A stretch of 59,034 nt of DNA, taken from positions 1-59,034 of the forward strand of contig NZ_JANGAD010000012.1 in NCBI RefSeq assembly GCF_024461735.1. Direction: 5' to 3'. The stretch comes from Anaerotignum propionicum. GTDB taxonomy: Bacteria > Bacillota > Clostridia > Lachnospirales > Anaerotignaceae. Numbering within the stretch: position 1 is the first letter of the stretch; the number at the start of each line of letters is the position of its first letter. A program made the translations under genes and the position numbers. The notes under the pieces are model-generated. The model was not told the DNA's origin, did no database searches, and saw nothing but the letters and a program-made list of their open reading frames with translations. Positions 18,530-28,375 of this stretch are shown here, piece by piece.

Positions 18530-19888
18530 TTGAAGATTGTTATTGTAGGGGATGGCAAGGTTGGTAGTACCATTGCCAATCAGCTTTCTCTAGAAGGACA
18601 TGATGTAATAGTGATAGATAATAATGCGGCGGTATTGACGAATTCCGGTAACACCATGGATATTTTCTGTATTGAAGGAAATGGTGCAACAGCATCGGTT
18701 TTAAAAGAGGCAGGTATTCAGCAAACAGATGTGTTAATTGCGGCTACTTCGGCGGACGAGGTGAACATGCTTTGTTGCTTATTGGGCAAAAAGCTTGGCG
18801 CAAAAAATACTATTGCTCGTGTTCGTAATCCTGAGTATTTTCAGCAGATGAATCTAATTAAAGAGGAATTGGGTTTAAGTATGGCGGTAAACCCTGAATT
18901 AGCGGCAGCAACAGAAATTTCCAGACTGCTCAGATTCCCTTCGGCAATCAAAATAGAACCTTTTGCCCGTGGGAAAGTAGAGATGGTTGAGTTAAAAATA
19001 CCTGTGCATAGTCCATTAGATGGTATGCCCCTTTGGGCAATCTACAAAGAGTTTCAGGTAAAGATACTGATTTGTGCTGTGCAGCGTGATGAGCAGATTA
19101 TTATCCCCGGGGGCGAGTTTGTGCTAAAGGCGGGAGATAAAATTAATATTACCGCTTCTCATTTAGAAATCGCCAACTTCTTCCGTGCCATTGGCGTTTT
19201 CCGTACTGGTGTGAAATCTGTTATGATCGTTGGTGGGGGAAGAATTGCGTATTATCTGGCAAAGGAGTTAAGCTCAATCCATGTAAAGGTAAAGATTATT
19301 GAAAAAGATTTGAAACGCTGTGAGTATCTTTGCGAGGTTTTGCCGGAATCTGTTATCATTCATGGTGATGGAACGGAAAAAGAGCTTTTGCATGAAGAAG
19401 GCTTAGAAAAAACCGATGCATTTGTAACTTTAACTGGAATGGATGAAGAGAATATTATTGTTGCTTTATATGCCAAGGAAAAGAAGGTTTCAAAGGTCAT
19501 TGCAAAAGTAAATAAAATTTCTTTCTATGAAATTATGGATAGCTTAAATATTGACAGTTTTATTTCACCTAAAACAATTGCTGCACAAAATATCGTTCGA
19601 TATGTGCGTGCAATGAAGAATTCTATGAGTGACAATAACGTTGTAACCTTGCATACCATGATAAATGATCAGGTTGAAGCGGTTGAATTTAAGGTTAGAG
19701 AGGATTCTTCCATTGTTGGAATTCCTTTGAAAAATTTCCAAAGAAGAGATGGGCTTATTGTGGCTGCAATTATTAGAGGGCCACAAATAATCATCCCCAA
19801 CGGAAATGACAAGATTGAGAAAGGTGATAATGTTGTTGTGGTTACGACAAAAAAACACCTCTCTGATTTAAATGAAATTAAAAAATAA
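18530..19888 (+). CDS. trkA: Trk potassium uptake regulatory subunit TrkA
   Basis: A 452-residue cytoplasmic TrkA with two RCK units. Each has a Rossmann nucleotide-binding start: MKIVIVGDGKVGSTIA at residue 1 and SVMIVGGGRIAYYLA near 227. Each is followed by a TrkA-C region. TrkA binds NAD(H)/ATP-type ligands and gates the TrkH channel. It is 14 bp upstream of trkH. An AGGAGG site precedes the TTG-like codon region, but the ATG-equivalent start at 18530 (TTG) matches the family's N-terminus exactly. Confidence 0.94.
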   Translation: MKIVIVGDGKVGSTIANQLSLEGHDVIVIDNNAAVLTNSGNTMDIFCIEGNGATASVLKEAGIQQTDVLIAATSADEVNMLCCLLGKKLGAKNTIARVRNPEYFQQMNLIKEELGLSMAVNPELAAATEISRLLRFPSAIKIEPFARGKVEMVELKIPVHSPLDGMPLWAIYKEFQVKILICAVQRDEQIIIPGGEFVLKAGDKINITASHLEIANFFRAIGVFRTGVKSVMIVGGGRIAYYLAKELSSIHVKVKIIEKDLKRCEYLCEVLPESVIIHGDGTEKELLHEEGLEKTDAFVTLTGMDEENIIVALYAKEKKVSKVIAKVNKISFYEIMDSLNIDSFISPKTIAAQNIVRYVRAMKNSMSDNNVVTLHTMINDQVEAVEFKVREDSSIVGIPLKNFQRRDGLIVAAIIRGPQIIIPNGNDKIEKGDNVVVVTTKKHLSDLNEIKK

Positions 19889-19902
19889 AACGGAGAATAG
19901 AT

Positions 19903-21354
19903 ATGAATTATCATATGATGGCCTATATATTAGGCAATATCTTGAGGGTTGAGGGGTTATTTTTATGTGCCCCTGCATTGATTGCCATATTTTATGGTGA
20001 AAGGAAAGCACTGATAGCCTTTCTTCTTACCATTGGCATTGCATTGCTCGTTGGTACAATTTTTGTAAAAGCCGAGCCCAAAGACAAGAAGATTTATGGG
20101 CGGGAGGGCTTTGTAATCGTTGCCCTTGCATGGATTATAATGTCTATTTTTGGTGCAATGCCCTTTTATTTTAGCGGTGCCATTGATGGTGTTGTTAATT
20201 GCTTTTTCGAAACAGTATCAGGGTTTACAACAACAGGAGCATCCATTTTAAAGGATATTGAAAGCTTGCCTATGAGTATTTTATTCTGGAGAAGCTTTAC
20301 CCACTGGATTGGGGGTATGGGAATTCTGGTTTTCATGCTGGCCATAATGCCAGCAGTGGACGAGCGGTCCATGCACTTAATGCGTGCGGAAGCACCGGGG
20401 CCGGTAGTGAGTAAGCTGGTGCCTAAGGTGAAGGCTACAGCAAAGCTGTTATATGGCATTTATATTGTGCTGACTCTTTTGCAGATTGTATTATTGTTTG
20501 TAGGAGGCATGCCTTTGTTTGACAGTATTGTGAATTCATTCTCAACAGCGGGGACTGGTGGCTTTTCCATTAGAAATGCCAGCATTGCAGCATATAACAG
20601 GCCTTATTTTGAGTATATCATAACGATATTTATGTTTTTGTTCAGCTTAAATTTCAATTTATATCACTTTCTTTTGATTAAGGATACCAAAAATGTCTTT
20701 AAAAACGAGGAGCTAAAATATTATCTTTTCATTATTTTAGGTTCCATAGGAATTATAACAGTAAATATTCTGAGTTTATATCCAACCGTAGAAAGTGCTT
20801 TTCGACATGCGGCTTTTCAAGTTCTATCCATAATTAGTACTTCCGGCTTTGCAACGGCAAATTATGATTTATGGCCGGAGCTTTCCAAATCTCTACTTAT
20901 GATTTTAATTATTGTTGGTGCATGTGGGGGTTCTACCGGCGGTGGAATTAAGGTTTCTCGTTTAATTATCCTGCTTAAGATGGCAGGTCGGGAAATACGC
21001 CATATTGTGCATCCTAGGTCAATCAATATTATCAAATTGGATGATCATAAGGTGGATGAGGAAATTGTGCGTGGTGTAACAGGATTTATTATTGTGTATT
21101 TGTTTATCACTTTTGGGTCATTTTTATTAATTTCTCTAAATAATTTTGACTTTACAACTTCCATGACTTCAGTGTTGACCTGCGTGGGCAATGTTGGGCC
21201 GGGGCTGGGAATGGTAGGTCCCGTTGAAAATTACAGTTTTTTTTCGGATTTTTCCAAGCTTGTGCTTTGCCTTGACATGTTGCTTGGCAGATTGGAAATT
21301 TTCCCGATTATTATGTTATTTGCGCCATCGGTTTGGCGAAGAAGTTATATGTAA
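19903..21354 (+). CDS. trkH: Trk potassium uptake channel subunit TrkH
   Basis: A 483-residue TrkH/KtrB-type channel with four membrane-pore-membrane repeats. Selectivity-filter-like segments are visible: VSGFTTTGAS near 105, STAGTGGFS near 216, STSGFATAN near 310 and TCVGNVGPGLG near 427. It transports potassium across the membrane with trkA, its upstream neighbour. The gene ends at a very strong terminator. Confidence 0.94.
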   Translation: MNYHMMAYILGNILRVEGLFLCAPALIAIFYGERKALIAFLLTIGIALLVGTIFVKAEPKDKKIYGREGFVIVALAWIIMSIFGAMPFYFSGAIDGVVNCFFETVSGFTTTGASILKDIESLPMSILFWRSFTHWIGGMGILVFMLAIMPAVDERSMHLMRAEAPGPVVSKLVPKVKATAKLLYGIYIVLTLLQIVLLFVGGMPLFDSIVNSFSTAGTGGFSIRNASIAAYNRPYFEYIITIFMFLFSLNFNLYHFLLIKDTKNVFKNEELKYYLFIILGSIGIITVNILSLYPTVESAFRHAAFQVLSIISTSGFATANYDLWPELSKSLLMILIIVGACGGSTGGGIKVSRLIILLKMAGREIRHIVHPRSINIIKLDDHKVDEEIVRGVTGFIIVYLFITFGSFLLISLNNFDFTTSMTSVLTCVGNVGPGLGMVGPVENYSFFSDFSKLVLCLDMLLGRLEIFPIIMLFAPSVWRRSYM

Positions 21355-21362
21355 ATGTGTGT

Positions 21363-21398
21363 AAAAAGAAAAGCAGCCATTAGGCTGCTTTTCTTTTT
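21363..21398 (+). terminator. Strong intrinsic terminator after trkH
   Basis: Perfect 16-bp stem (arms 21363-21378 and 21383-21398) with an ATTA loop; the 3' arm ends in TTTTCTTTTT. Confidence 0.9.
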
Positions 21399-21414
21399 AA
21401 GGGGTGTGTGTGTT

Positions 21415-21770
21415 ATCTATATAAACCGATTAAGGGTAGCTAACCTTTTGGAAATTCATTGCTGAATTTTTCCAATCATTTGGAAGGGGCCCGCGGTTAC
21501 TCGGGGAAGCAACCGTGGGCAGAAGTAAAAGGGGGCGTCCTTTTCACTTCTCCTAAAGTTTACAATATAAATATGTATAATCTATGAATGGAACCTTAAG
21601 CTACGCTTAAGGAATTTTAAAAATATCTATAGAAAAAATAATATTATATTGAATTATAGAAGTTTTATTTCATAAGATAAGATTTTTTCAATAAATGAAA
21701 GAAAGTTTTGCCTTTAAGAATAAGGAAATTCTAAAAGGAATACGGCTTGTATTCTTAAAAGATGTTTATA
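21415..21770. other. Structured intergenic region, possible RNA element
   Basis: No gene is apparent. The + strand holds consecutive stems: TTCCAA/TTGGAA near 21469-21484, GCCCGCGGTT/AACCGTGGGC near 21489-21520, AGAAGTAAAAGG/CCTTTTCACTTCT at 21521-21551, CCTTAAGC/GCTTAAGG at 21594-21612, and TTAAGAATA/TATTCTTAA near 21715-21760. The GC-rich hairpins stand out in AT-rich DNA. I could not match it to a known riboswitch or housekeeping RNA. Confidence 0.45.
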
Positions 21771-21838
21771 TGGTTGTTTTTCACAGATTATGATATACTG
21801 ATGAGCAAGTGAGAATTTTAGAAGAAAGGAAAGATGAA

Positions 21839-22057
21839 ATGAAAGATTCTGAGGAAAATCAAAAAACTACATTAAAAACGGAGTTCTTTTTTCAGATTGG
21901 TTTCCTTGTATTTGTACTGCTAGGGGCGTTTATAAAACAGATATCATGGGTTTTTTGGATAATGGCGTGCATTTGTGCTTTGTGCTGGGTAGTTTTTGTG
22001 CAAAAGGAAAAAGCCAAGGAAGAGAAAGAAAAAAAGGATGAGAAAGAAGCACCTTGA
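21839..22057 (+). CDS. Small membrane protein, function unknown
   Basis: A 72-residue protein: a short acidic/polar head, two hydrophobic segments (about residues 15-32 and 38-54) separated by a short loop, and a highly charged KEKAKEEKEKKDEKE tail. I do not recognise a family. The ATG at 21839 has AAAGGA 8 bases upstream; a GTG at 21809 would add ten residues without a ribosome site. It stands alone between the structured region and lepA. Confidence 0.6.
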   Translation: MKDSEENQKTTLKTEFFFQIGFLVFVLLGAFIKQISWVFWIMACICALCWVVFVQKEKAKEEKEKKDEKEAP

Positions 22058-22072
22058 ATTCCTCGAATTTCT

Positions 22073-22102
22073 TTGACTTAGCAGTCTTTTATATGATATA
22101 AT
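22073..22102 (+). promoter_or_regulatory. Sigma-A promoter of lepA
   Basis: TTGACT and TATAAT with 18-base spacing. The predicted leader before the lepA ATG is about 200 bases, longer than usual, with no recognised regulatory motif. Confidence 0.65.
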
Positions 22103-22309
22103 CGGTAGGATTTTAACGGAAAAATAAGTGGAATTTTTGTAATATAAATTTGTTGGCGAGAGATTTTTAGTAAATCAGGATTATGGGGTCTTGTGGAATG
22201 TTTTCAAGCAATAAGCAAGATGCCTGTGGAACAGGACTGTTTTCATGGGTTTACAGCCAACGATTATTATTTTTTCTACATGTAAATTTACAATTTAGGA
22301 GGGAAATTC

Positions 22310-24121
22310 ATGTCCGACAGACAAAAGAATATCCGAAATTTTTGTATCGTGGCACATATTGACCATGGCAAATCCACTTTGGCGGACAGACTGATTCAAA
22401 AAACAGGCCTGCTTACTGACAGAGAAATGCAGGAGCAGGTTTTGGATAATATGGATTTGGAGAGAGAAAGAGGCATTACCATTAAATCTCAGGCGGTGCG
22501 TCTTGTCTATCGTGCAAGTGATGGTGAAGAGTATGAATTTAATTTAATTGATACGCCGGGACACGTAGACTTTAACTATGAGGTTTCCAGAAGTTTGGCA
22601 GCTTGCGAGGGTGCCATTTTAATTGTTGATGCTGCACAGGGCATTGAAGCCCAAACATTGGCAAATGTATATCTGGCACTGGATAACAATTTGGAGATAT
22701 TACCTGTTATCAATAAGATAGATCTGCCTAGTGCAAACCCTGCTTGGGCAAAGCAAGAAATTGAGGACATCATTGGCATACCCGCTCTGGATGCCCCTGA
22801 AATTTCTGCAAAAAACGGAATAAACATTGAGACTGTTTTGGAACGTGTAATTACTGACATTCCTGCGCCAAATGGAGACCCAGAAGCACCCTTAAAGGCA
22901 TTGATTTTTGACTCGGTTTACGATCAATACAGAGGTGTTATTGTTTTAATGCGTGTGTTTGATGGGACTGTGCGCAAGGGAAGCAAGGTTCGCATGATGG
23001 CCACAGGCAAGGAGTTTGACGTAATTGAGGTTGGTATTTTTGGCCCAGGACGATATATTCCTACAGAAGAATTGAAAGCCGGTATGGTAGGTTATTTTAC
23101 TGCCAGTATAAAAAACGTTGCGGATACACGGGTTGGTGATACGGTAACGGAATCACATCGACCTACGGCTGAAGCGTTGCATGGCTATAAAAAGGTAAAC
23201 CCAATGGTATATTGCGGTTTATTCCCTGTGGATGGCGCGAAATACCCTGATTTGAGAGATGCTTTGGAAAAATTACAACTAAATGATGCAGCGTTATTTT
23301 TTGAGCCTGAAACATCTATTGCTTTAGGTTTTGGTTATCGTTGTGGTTTCTTAGGATTGTTGCATTTGGAAATTGTTCAGGAAAGATTGGAAAGAGAATA
23401 TAATCTTGACTTAGTGACAACAGCGCCTAGTGTTATTTATAAGGTGTATCTGACAGATGGGACGAGCTTTGACCTCTCAAACCCCAGCAATATGCCAGAT
23501 CCGGCTCGTATTGAGAAAATGGAGGAACCCATTGTAAAAGCAGAAATTATGCTGCCTAAGGATTATATAGGGGCCATTATGGAGCTTTGTCAACAAAGAC
23601 GTGGCGAGTACATCAGTATGGAATACCTGGATGATACCAGAGCTACACTGACTTATGAAATGCCTTTGAATGAGATTATTTATGATTTCTTTGATGTTTT
23701 GAAATCCAGAAGCCGAGGCTATGCTTCTTTTGATTATTCTTTAATAGGATATCGAGAAAGTGAATTGGTAAAGCTGGATATTATGGTAAACAGAGAAGCG
23801 GTGGATGCCCTTTCTTTCATTGTGCATAAAGATTCTGCTGTGGATCGAGGCAGAAGAATGTGTGAAAAGCTGAAAAAGGAAATTCCCAGACATCAGTTTG
23901 AAATTCCCATTCAGGCGGCAATCGGCAGTAAAATTATTGCCAGAGAAACCATTAGTGCCCTGCGTAAGGACGTTTTGGCGAAATGCTATGGCGGTGATAT
24001 CAGCCGTAAGAAAAAGCTGCTTGAGAAGCAGAAAGAGGGCAAGAAGCGTATGCGTCAGATTGGCAGCGTAGAGGTGCCTCAGCAGGCGTTTATGAGTGTA
24101 TTAAAGCTAGAAGAAGAATAA
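22310..24121 (+). CDS. lepA: Elongation factor 4 (LepA)
   Basis: A 603-residue translational GTPase, the family's usual length. Seen: G1 AHIDHGKS near residue 15, RGITIK switch region, [14 protein letters not shown], and the LepA-specific C-terminal domain rich in basic residues ([21 protein letters not shown]). EF4 binds ribosomes and back-translocates or remodels stalled complexes. GGAGGG precedes the ATG. It is monocistronic with its own promoter and terminator; hemN/hrcA, which often follow lepA, are absent. Confidence 0.96.
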   Translation: MSDRQKNIRNFCIVAHIDHGKSTLADRLIQKTGLLTDREMQEQVLDNMDLERERGITIKSQAVRLVYRASDGEEYEFNLIDTPGHVDFNYEVSRSLAACEGAILIVDAAQGIEAQTLANVYLALDNNLEILPVINKIDLPSANPAWAKQEIEDIIGIPALDAPEISAKNGINIETVLERVITDIPAPNGDPEAPLKALIFDSVYDQYRGVIVLMRVFDGTVRKGSKVRMMATGKEFDVIEVGIFGPGRYIPTEELKAGMVGYFTASIKNVADTRVGDTVTESHRPTAEALHGYKKVNPMVYCGLFPVDGAKYPDLRDALEKLQLNDAALFFEPETSIALGFGYRCGFLGLLHLEIVQERLEREYNLDLVTTAPSVIYKVYLTDGTSFDLSNPSNMPDPARIEKMEEPIVKAEIMLPKDYIGAIMELCQQRRGEYISMEYLDDTRATLTYEMPLNEIIYDFFDVLKSRSRGYASFDYSLIGYRESELVKLDIMVNREAVDALSFIVHKDSAVDRGRRMCEKLKKEIPRHQFEIPIQAAIGSKIIARETISALRKDVLAKCYGGDISRKKKLLEKQKEGKKRMRQIGSVEVPQQAFMSVLKLEEE

Positions 24122-24135
24122 CATTGCTTACACAT

Positions 24136-24173
24136 AGAGGTGTCATTGCAAATTGCATTGGCGCCTTTTTTTT
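24136..24173 (+). terminator. Intrinsic terminator after lepA
   Basis: Imperfect 13-bp stem (arms 24138-24150 and 24154-24166, with wobble pairs) followed by eight T. Confidence 0.75.
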
Positions 24174-24227
24174 CTGATTTTCCTGTTTCCTTATTTATTA
24201 TGGGTAATGGCCTCAAAATTTTTGGGC

Positions 24228-24266
24228 AAATTTATAGACCCGAATCAAATCCGGGTCTATAAATTT
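24228..24266. repeat. Perfect 15-bp inverted repeat downstream of spo0A
   Basis: Arms 24228-24242 and 24252-24266 are exact complements around a 9-base loop. It lies 44 bases past the spo0A stop. No clear T-tract follows the stem on either strand, though it may still act as a 3' end structure for spo0A. Confidence 0.75.
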
Positions 24267-24309
24267 CAATATATTTGGGGATAAAATGATAAAAGGAGTT
24301 TTTTATGAT

Positions 24310-25101
24310 TTAACCGGCTTTTTGCTCTAGACGCAATCTGTCGGCAATCAACGCAATAAATTCGCTGTTGGTAGGCTTGCCTTTGTGGTTATTTACAGTA
24401 TAACCGAAAAGGGCATCAATGGCATCAACTTTGCCTCGGTTCCAAGCCACTTCTATAGCATGGCGAATTGCACGCTCTACACGAGAGGGTGTAGTGTTAC
24501 ACTTCTTTGCAATAGAAGGATACAGCTCTTTTGTGATGTAATTTAATACATCCATATCGTTTACGCTCATAATAATAGCTTCTCTCATATAATGATAGCC
24601 ACGAATATGAGCAGGAACACCAATTTCATGTAGAATGTTCGTTACCTTTGTTTCCAAATCATAAGCTACATTAGGTTGTGTTTGACTAAAGGAGGGGATT
24701 CCACTTTTAATCATGGGTCTTTCTTGCAACAGCTGTCTGATTCGCTGTGTTAGTGCATCCATATCAAAGGGCTTTACCATATAGTAAGAAACACCCAAAT
24801 CCATAGCTTTTTGAACCACCTTGTCCTGAGACAAAGCTGAAAGAATGATTGTTACAGGCTGATGGATATCACTGTTTTTTTGCAGTCTTTCCAAAACGCC
24901 GATTCCGTCCAGACGAGGCATGATACCATCAATAATTGCAACGTCCGGTTCTGTATCTCTAATTTTGTTCATGGCGTCTATGCCATCTACGGCAACTGCG
25001 ACAACAGTCATGTCATCCTGTTTACTCAGATGATTTGCGATTAAATCACAAAAATCCTTATTATCATCGGCTAACAGCACTTTTATTTTATTTTGATTCA
25101 A
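24310..25101 (-). CDS. spo0A: Sporulation master response regulator Spo0A
   Basis: A 263-residue Spo0A. The receiver domain shows acidic residues Asp12-Asp13, phosphoacceptor Asp58 in AIIDGIMP and Lys110 in MVKPF; the C-terminal DNA-binding domain contains [30 protein letters not shown] and [23 protein letters not shown], all diagnostic. Phosphorylated Spo0A starts sporulation. The start is a TTG at 25101 with GGAGGG 6 bases upstream; an upstream in-frame extension to 25209 crosses the promoter. spoIVB, which usually lies just upstream, is absent; rsmA is the upstream neighbour. Confidence 0.97.
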   Translation of the reverse strand: MNQNKIKVLLADDNKDFCDLIANHLSKQDDMTVVAVAVDGIDAMNKIRDTEPDVAIIDGIMPRLDGIGVLERLQKNSDIHQPVTIILSALSQDKVVQKAMDLGVSYYMVKPFDMDALTQRIRQLLQERPMIKSGIPSFSQTQPNVAYDLETKVTNILHEIGVPAHIRGYHYMREAIIMSVNDMDVLNYITKELYPSIAKKCNTTPSRVERAIRHAIEVAWNRGKVDAIDALFGYTVNNHKGKPTNSEFIALIADRLRLEQKAG

Positions 25102-25162
25102 AATGATCCCTCCGATTGTTGTTTGATGAATGAATATGCAAATATTACTTGCTTTTGGAATG

Positions 25163-25191
25163 ATTATAGTACAGGAATTTTCTGGTGACAA
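25163..25191 (-). promoter_or_regulatory. Sigma-A promoter of spo0A
   Basis: On the - strand TTGTCA and TATAAT are separated by 17 bases, close to consensus, about 55 bases before the TTG start. The TTGTC of the -35 region also resembles part of a 0A box (TGTCGAA), but the match is incomplete. Confidence 0.75.
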
Positions 25192-25209
25192 GGTGTTTTC
25201 GCCAGACAA

Positions 25210-25710
25210 ATTCAGACCGAAAATTTAACAATATTGTAAAAAATCCCACTGTTTGCACTGGGGAATATTGCCCGTGCTGATTTCTGGGGATTCGTGGCAT
25301 TGGGAAATAGAGGAAATGAAGAAAAAAGACAGGTTTTGCGGTTGAAAATGGTATATTTTTCTTGTCGAGTTTTTCATTTTCTTTAATAAAATGTGCCCAA
25401 TGATTAATTTTTCTATAAAAAGTGTGACATAATGTTAAAAAGAATATTGCACGGTCCATATTCATGCTGATAAATAATTAACTGAATTGTAATATATTAA
25501 AACTCTTTCATAATAGAAAAAGATACAATAAGTCGAAATATTATGAAACTTGATGAATCCTGAGGAATGTTTATGCATAAGAACATAAATTGAAAAATAA
25601 TGTACTTATAGCTTTGACCTTGCTGGTTTTGAATGAAAAAAGTATCCTTTCAAATAAAGAAAAGGACTAGTGAAAAGACAAAAGTCGTTTCCCTAGCCGC
25701 TTCAACGAAA
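25210..25710. other. 500-bp intergenic region upstream of spo0A
   Basis: No gene seen. It contains two sequences resembling the 0A box: TTGTCGAG at 25362-25369 and AGTCGAAA near 25532. It also contains a GCAC-GGG/CCC-GTGC hairpin near 25256-25278. These may be control sites for spo0A, but they are single weak matches. Confidence 0.35.
25660..25706 (-). terminator. Probable terminator after rsmA
   Basis: On the - strand an imperfect stem of GGCTAGGGA and TCACTAGTCC, with two bulges, is followed by TTTTCTTT just after the rsmA stop. Confidence 0.55.
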
Positions 25711-26586
25711 TTAATGATGGAGTTTATCAAAGATTGCGTCAGTTAAAATTGCAAAGTCTTGAATAGGCAGAGCCTCTCCACGAATACGCTCGTCCCAGCC
25801 CAAAGAAGTAATGATTGCGGTAAGTTCTTCTTTGGATAGATTTAAATCACCTTGATTGTATAAGCTATTCAGCAATGTTTTCCTACGCTGACCAAAGGCA
25901 CATTTCACCAAGTGGAAAAACAAATCTTCATCTTTGGTGATAACCTTGCGTTCTGGAAGAACCTTAAGGGTAATTACCGCAGAGGCCACCTTTGGACGAG
26001 GCATGAAGCAAGAGGGCTGAACAATCATATCTAAATTCGCATCGCAATAATATTGCACTGCAATGGATAAGGCTCCATATTCCTTTTCCTTGGGGCCCGC
26101 TTGCATGCGTTCTGCCACTTCTTTTTGCACCATGACTGTAATGGAATCAATATGCCGTTCTTTTTCCAGCAAGTCCATTATAATTGGGGTGGTGATGTAA
26201 TAGGGAAGGTTAGCAACTACCTTAATAGGCCTGCCGTTATTCTTTTCAGCAATAATTGCATCTATATCTGTTTTTAAAATATCCTGATTTAAAATTGCTA
26301 CATTTTCATAACCCGTTAATGTTTGCTTTAAAATGGGAATCAGCGTTTTGTCAATTTCCACCGCAACCACTTCTCTAGCATTTTCTGCCAAAACTTGAGT
26401 GAGAGAGCCAATGCCTGGGCCTATTTCCAACACACAGTCCTCTTTGGTAATGTCTGCACATTGGGAAATATTATCTAAAATATTCGAGTCAATGAGAAAA
26501 TTTTGCCCGAAATTCTTCTTGAACGTAAAATGATTCTCCTCAATAATCTGTTTTGTTTTTGAAGGGGTGGATATTCGTTCTGTCAT
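25711..26586 (-). CDS. rsmA: 16S rRNA dimethyladenosine transferase
   Basis: A 291-residue KsgA/RsmA. Seen: KKNFGQNFLID near residue 24, the SAM-binding VLEIGPGIGSLT, VANLPYYITTPI (NLPY catalytic motif) and FMPRPKVASAVI, all diagnostic. It dimethylates two adenines in helix 45 of 16S rRNA. It is 11 bp downstream of a small membrane protein gene, so the two are probably one unit. Confidence 0.96.
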   Translation of the reverse strand: MTERISTPSKTKQIIEENHFTFKKNFGQNFLIDSNILDNISQCADITKEDCVLEIGPGIGSLTQVLAENAREVVAVEIDKTLIPILKQTLTGYENVAILNQDILKTDIDAIIAEKNNGRPIKVVANLPYYITTPIIMDLLEKERHIDSITVMVQKEVAERMQAGPKEKEYGALSIAVQYYCDANLDMIVQPSCFMPRPKVASAVITLKVLPERKVITKDEDLFFHLVKCAFGQRRKTLLNSLYNQGDLNLSKEELTAIITSLGWDERIRGEALPIQDFAILTDAIFDKLHH

Positions 26587-26597
26587 GCTTGCCTCCT

Positions 26598-27104
26598 TTA
26601 TGCGCCAAAGCCTAAGCGGCCTAATAAGCCGAAGGATAAAATGGATACGATAATTCCTGCAGTAAATACGCCCAATACAATGAAAAAGAAAGATTTTTTG
26701 GGATCCAGGTTAAGTAGTGCGCTGATTAAAGCGCCCATCCATGCCCCTGTGCCTGGTAGGGGAACTGCAACAAAAAGAAATATGCCCAAATACTCGTATT
26801 TACGAATTTGCTCACTTTTGGCATTCGCTTTATTTTCACACCATGCAACAAAGTTGCGTAAGGGTGTTTTTTCCAATACTCTGAAAATATAGCGGATAAA
26901 AAGCAAGATAAACGGAATGGGCAGTAGATTACCAATCAACGCGATGATGAAAGTTGGCAGCCAATCCATTTGCATTGCAAAACCTGCAATAATACCGCCT
27001 CTAAGCTCCAGAATCGGCAGCATGGATACGATGAAAACAATAAATTCCCTTGCGATGGAACCTTGTAAATTTGTAACAAACCAGTTTGCGATAGTTTCAG
27101 CCAA
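26598..27104 (-). CDS. COG2426 small multidrug-export-like membrane protein
   Basis: A 168-residue membrane protein with about four to five hydrophobic segments. The ELRGGI motif near residue 34, VPLPGTGAWMGAL near 115 and a GFxMQ region match the COG2426 (Sm_multidrug_ex) family. The family's name comes from early annotation; transport activity is not established. It precedes rsmA in the same direction. An AGGAGG site lies upstream of the ATG. Confidence 0.82.
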   Translation of the reverse strand: MAETIANWFVTNLQGSIAREFIVFIVSMLPILELRGGIIAGFAMQMDWLPTFIIALIGNLLPIPFILLFIRYIFRVLEKTPLRNFVAWCENKANAKSEQIRKYEYLGIFLFVAVPLPGTGAWMGALISALLNLDPKKSFFFIVLGVFTAGIIVSILSFGLLGRLGFGA

Positions 27105-27256
27105 TTGAATTCCTCCTGAAAAAGAGCATGGGAGAGACCCATGCTGATTTTTACCATACTTTGAATCTATATTATATACTAATATGATAGTTGAAACAAC
27201 AGATAGTTATGAAAAAAATATTAATCTTTTCTTTCAAGTTCTTTTGCAGTTTTGTA

Positions 27257-27286
27257 TTGAAATTATGGTATTGATAAGGTTATAAT
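27257..27286 (+). promoter_or_regulatory. Probable sigma-A promoter of the RpiR-type gene
   Basis: TTGAAA and TATAAT with 18-base spacing, about 100 bases before the TTG start. Confidence 0.55.
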
Positions 27287-27391
27287 ATATCAATAGGAAT
27301 ATATTTACTTTCGATAGTATTTTGTGAAATAAAATGGTGTTTTATTAAGATAGATATATCATTTTTTATATATATTGAAGGGGTGAAGGGT

Positions 27392-28255
27392 TTGACAGAG
27401 GAATTAAGAGCGCAACTGATGGGCGTTAAACTGACAAAAAAAGAAAAGCTTATTGCCGAATTTATTTTGGACAATTTTGCGGAATCTTGTTTTATTACTT
27501 CTACCGATATTGCAAAAAGGCTTCATGTCAGCGATTCATCGGTAATCCGATTCACAAGGACACTGGGTTATTCAGGATTTATGGATTTTCAAAAAAGTAT
27601 TAGAAAGACTTATACTGAAAGAATCAATAGTGTTTCAGATAATATTACAGTGCCTTCGGAAAGGCTTAAGCTGTCCATTAGCAAGTTAGGGCAAAGCGAT
27701 ATTGTAGAAAGCTATTTTTCCAATGTGCTGCAAAACTTAAAATATTCCATTAATCATAACGATACACTGGCATTTGAACGAGCCGCAGGGCTTATTGCCG
27801 GAAGTAAGCGGAAATTTATAGTTACTTCCAGAGCAAACACCTGTATTGGGGATATGATGCTGTTGTTGCTAAAACATTTATTGACTGATGTTTACGAAAC
27901 TAACCACCCAGCCTTGAATGTCATTGACCATATCTGCGATATTACAGAGAACGATTGCATTATTGCAGTCAGCTTCCCCAGATATTCCGAAATGGATTTA
28001 TTGGCGGCACAAATGGCTTATGATGCAGGGGCGAAGATTATTTTGATTACTGATAAGGCAAGCTCTCCCTTGGCTCAGTATGCAACCCAGTTGTTGACGG
28101 TGAGTGTGGACAGCAATACATTCTTCAATTCCTATGTCGGAGTTTTATTCACCATGGAGTTGTTATGCTCTTTTATCAGCAGAAAGATGGGCTATTCAAC
28201 AGAGGCGAAATTACAGCTTATTGATAAATATATTTCCAAAGTTGGTCTCTTTTAG
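27392..28255 (+). CDS. RpiR/MurR-family transcriptional regulator
   Basis: A 287-residue regulator with an N-terminal RpiR helix-turn-helix (FITSTDIAKRLHVSDSSVIR, then FTRTLGYSGFMDFQ) and a C-terminal SIS sugar-phosphate-binding domain (KFIVTSRANTCIGDMM and CIIAVSFPRYSEMDLL). Such proteins sense phosphosugars, but no sugar operon is adjacent, so its target is unknown. The TTG at 27392 is preferred: GGGGTG sits 6 bases upstream, whereas GTG 27383 lies inside that site. Confidence 0.87.
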   Translation: MTEELRAQLMGVKLTKKEKLIAEFILDNFAESCFITSTDIAKRLHVSDSSVIRFTRTLGYSGFMDFQKSIRKTYTERINSVSDNITVPSERLKLSISKLGQSDIVESYFSNVLQNLKYSINHNDTLAFERAAGLIAGSKRKFIVTSRANTCIGDMMLLLLKHLLTDVYETNHPALNVIDHICDITENDCIIAVSFPRYSEMDLLAAQMAYDAGAKIILITDKASSPLAQYATQLLTVSVDSNTFFNSYVGVLFTMELLCSFISRKMGYSTEAKLQLIDKYISKVGLF

Positions 28256-28320
28256 AGAAGATCTGGGATTGTTTTAATACTATTGTCTAATGAAAAGAAG
28301 TACATATTTATTAAATATAA

Positions 28321-28356
28321 AAAGAAGGGGCCTAATATCTTAGAGCCCCTTTTTTA
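28321..28356. terminator. Bidirectional terminator between convergent genes
   Basis: Stem around AAGGGGC and GCCCCTT with a bulge and a loop of about 12 bases, flanked by A-rich and T-rich tracts, serving both the RpiR-type gene and the convergent 28376-28897 gene. Confidence 0.7.
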
Positions 28357-28375
28357 TATTTTTATAGAAAAAACC

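Noticed and set aside
21415..21560. c-di-AMP (ydaO) riboswitch or 6S/SRP RNA
   Set aside because: The stems are suggestive but the conserved sequence blocks of these RNAs could not be aligned by eye, so only an unnamed structured region is reported.
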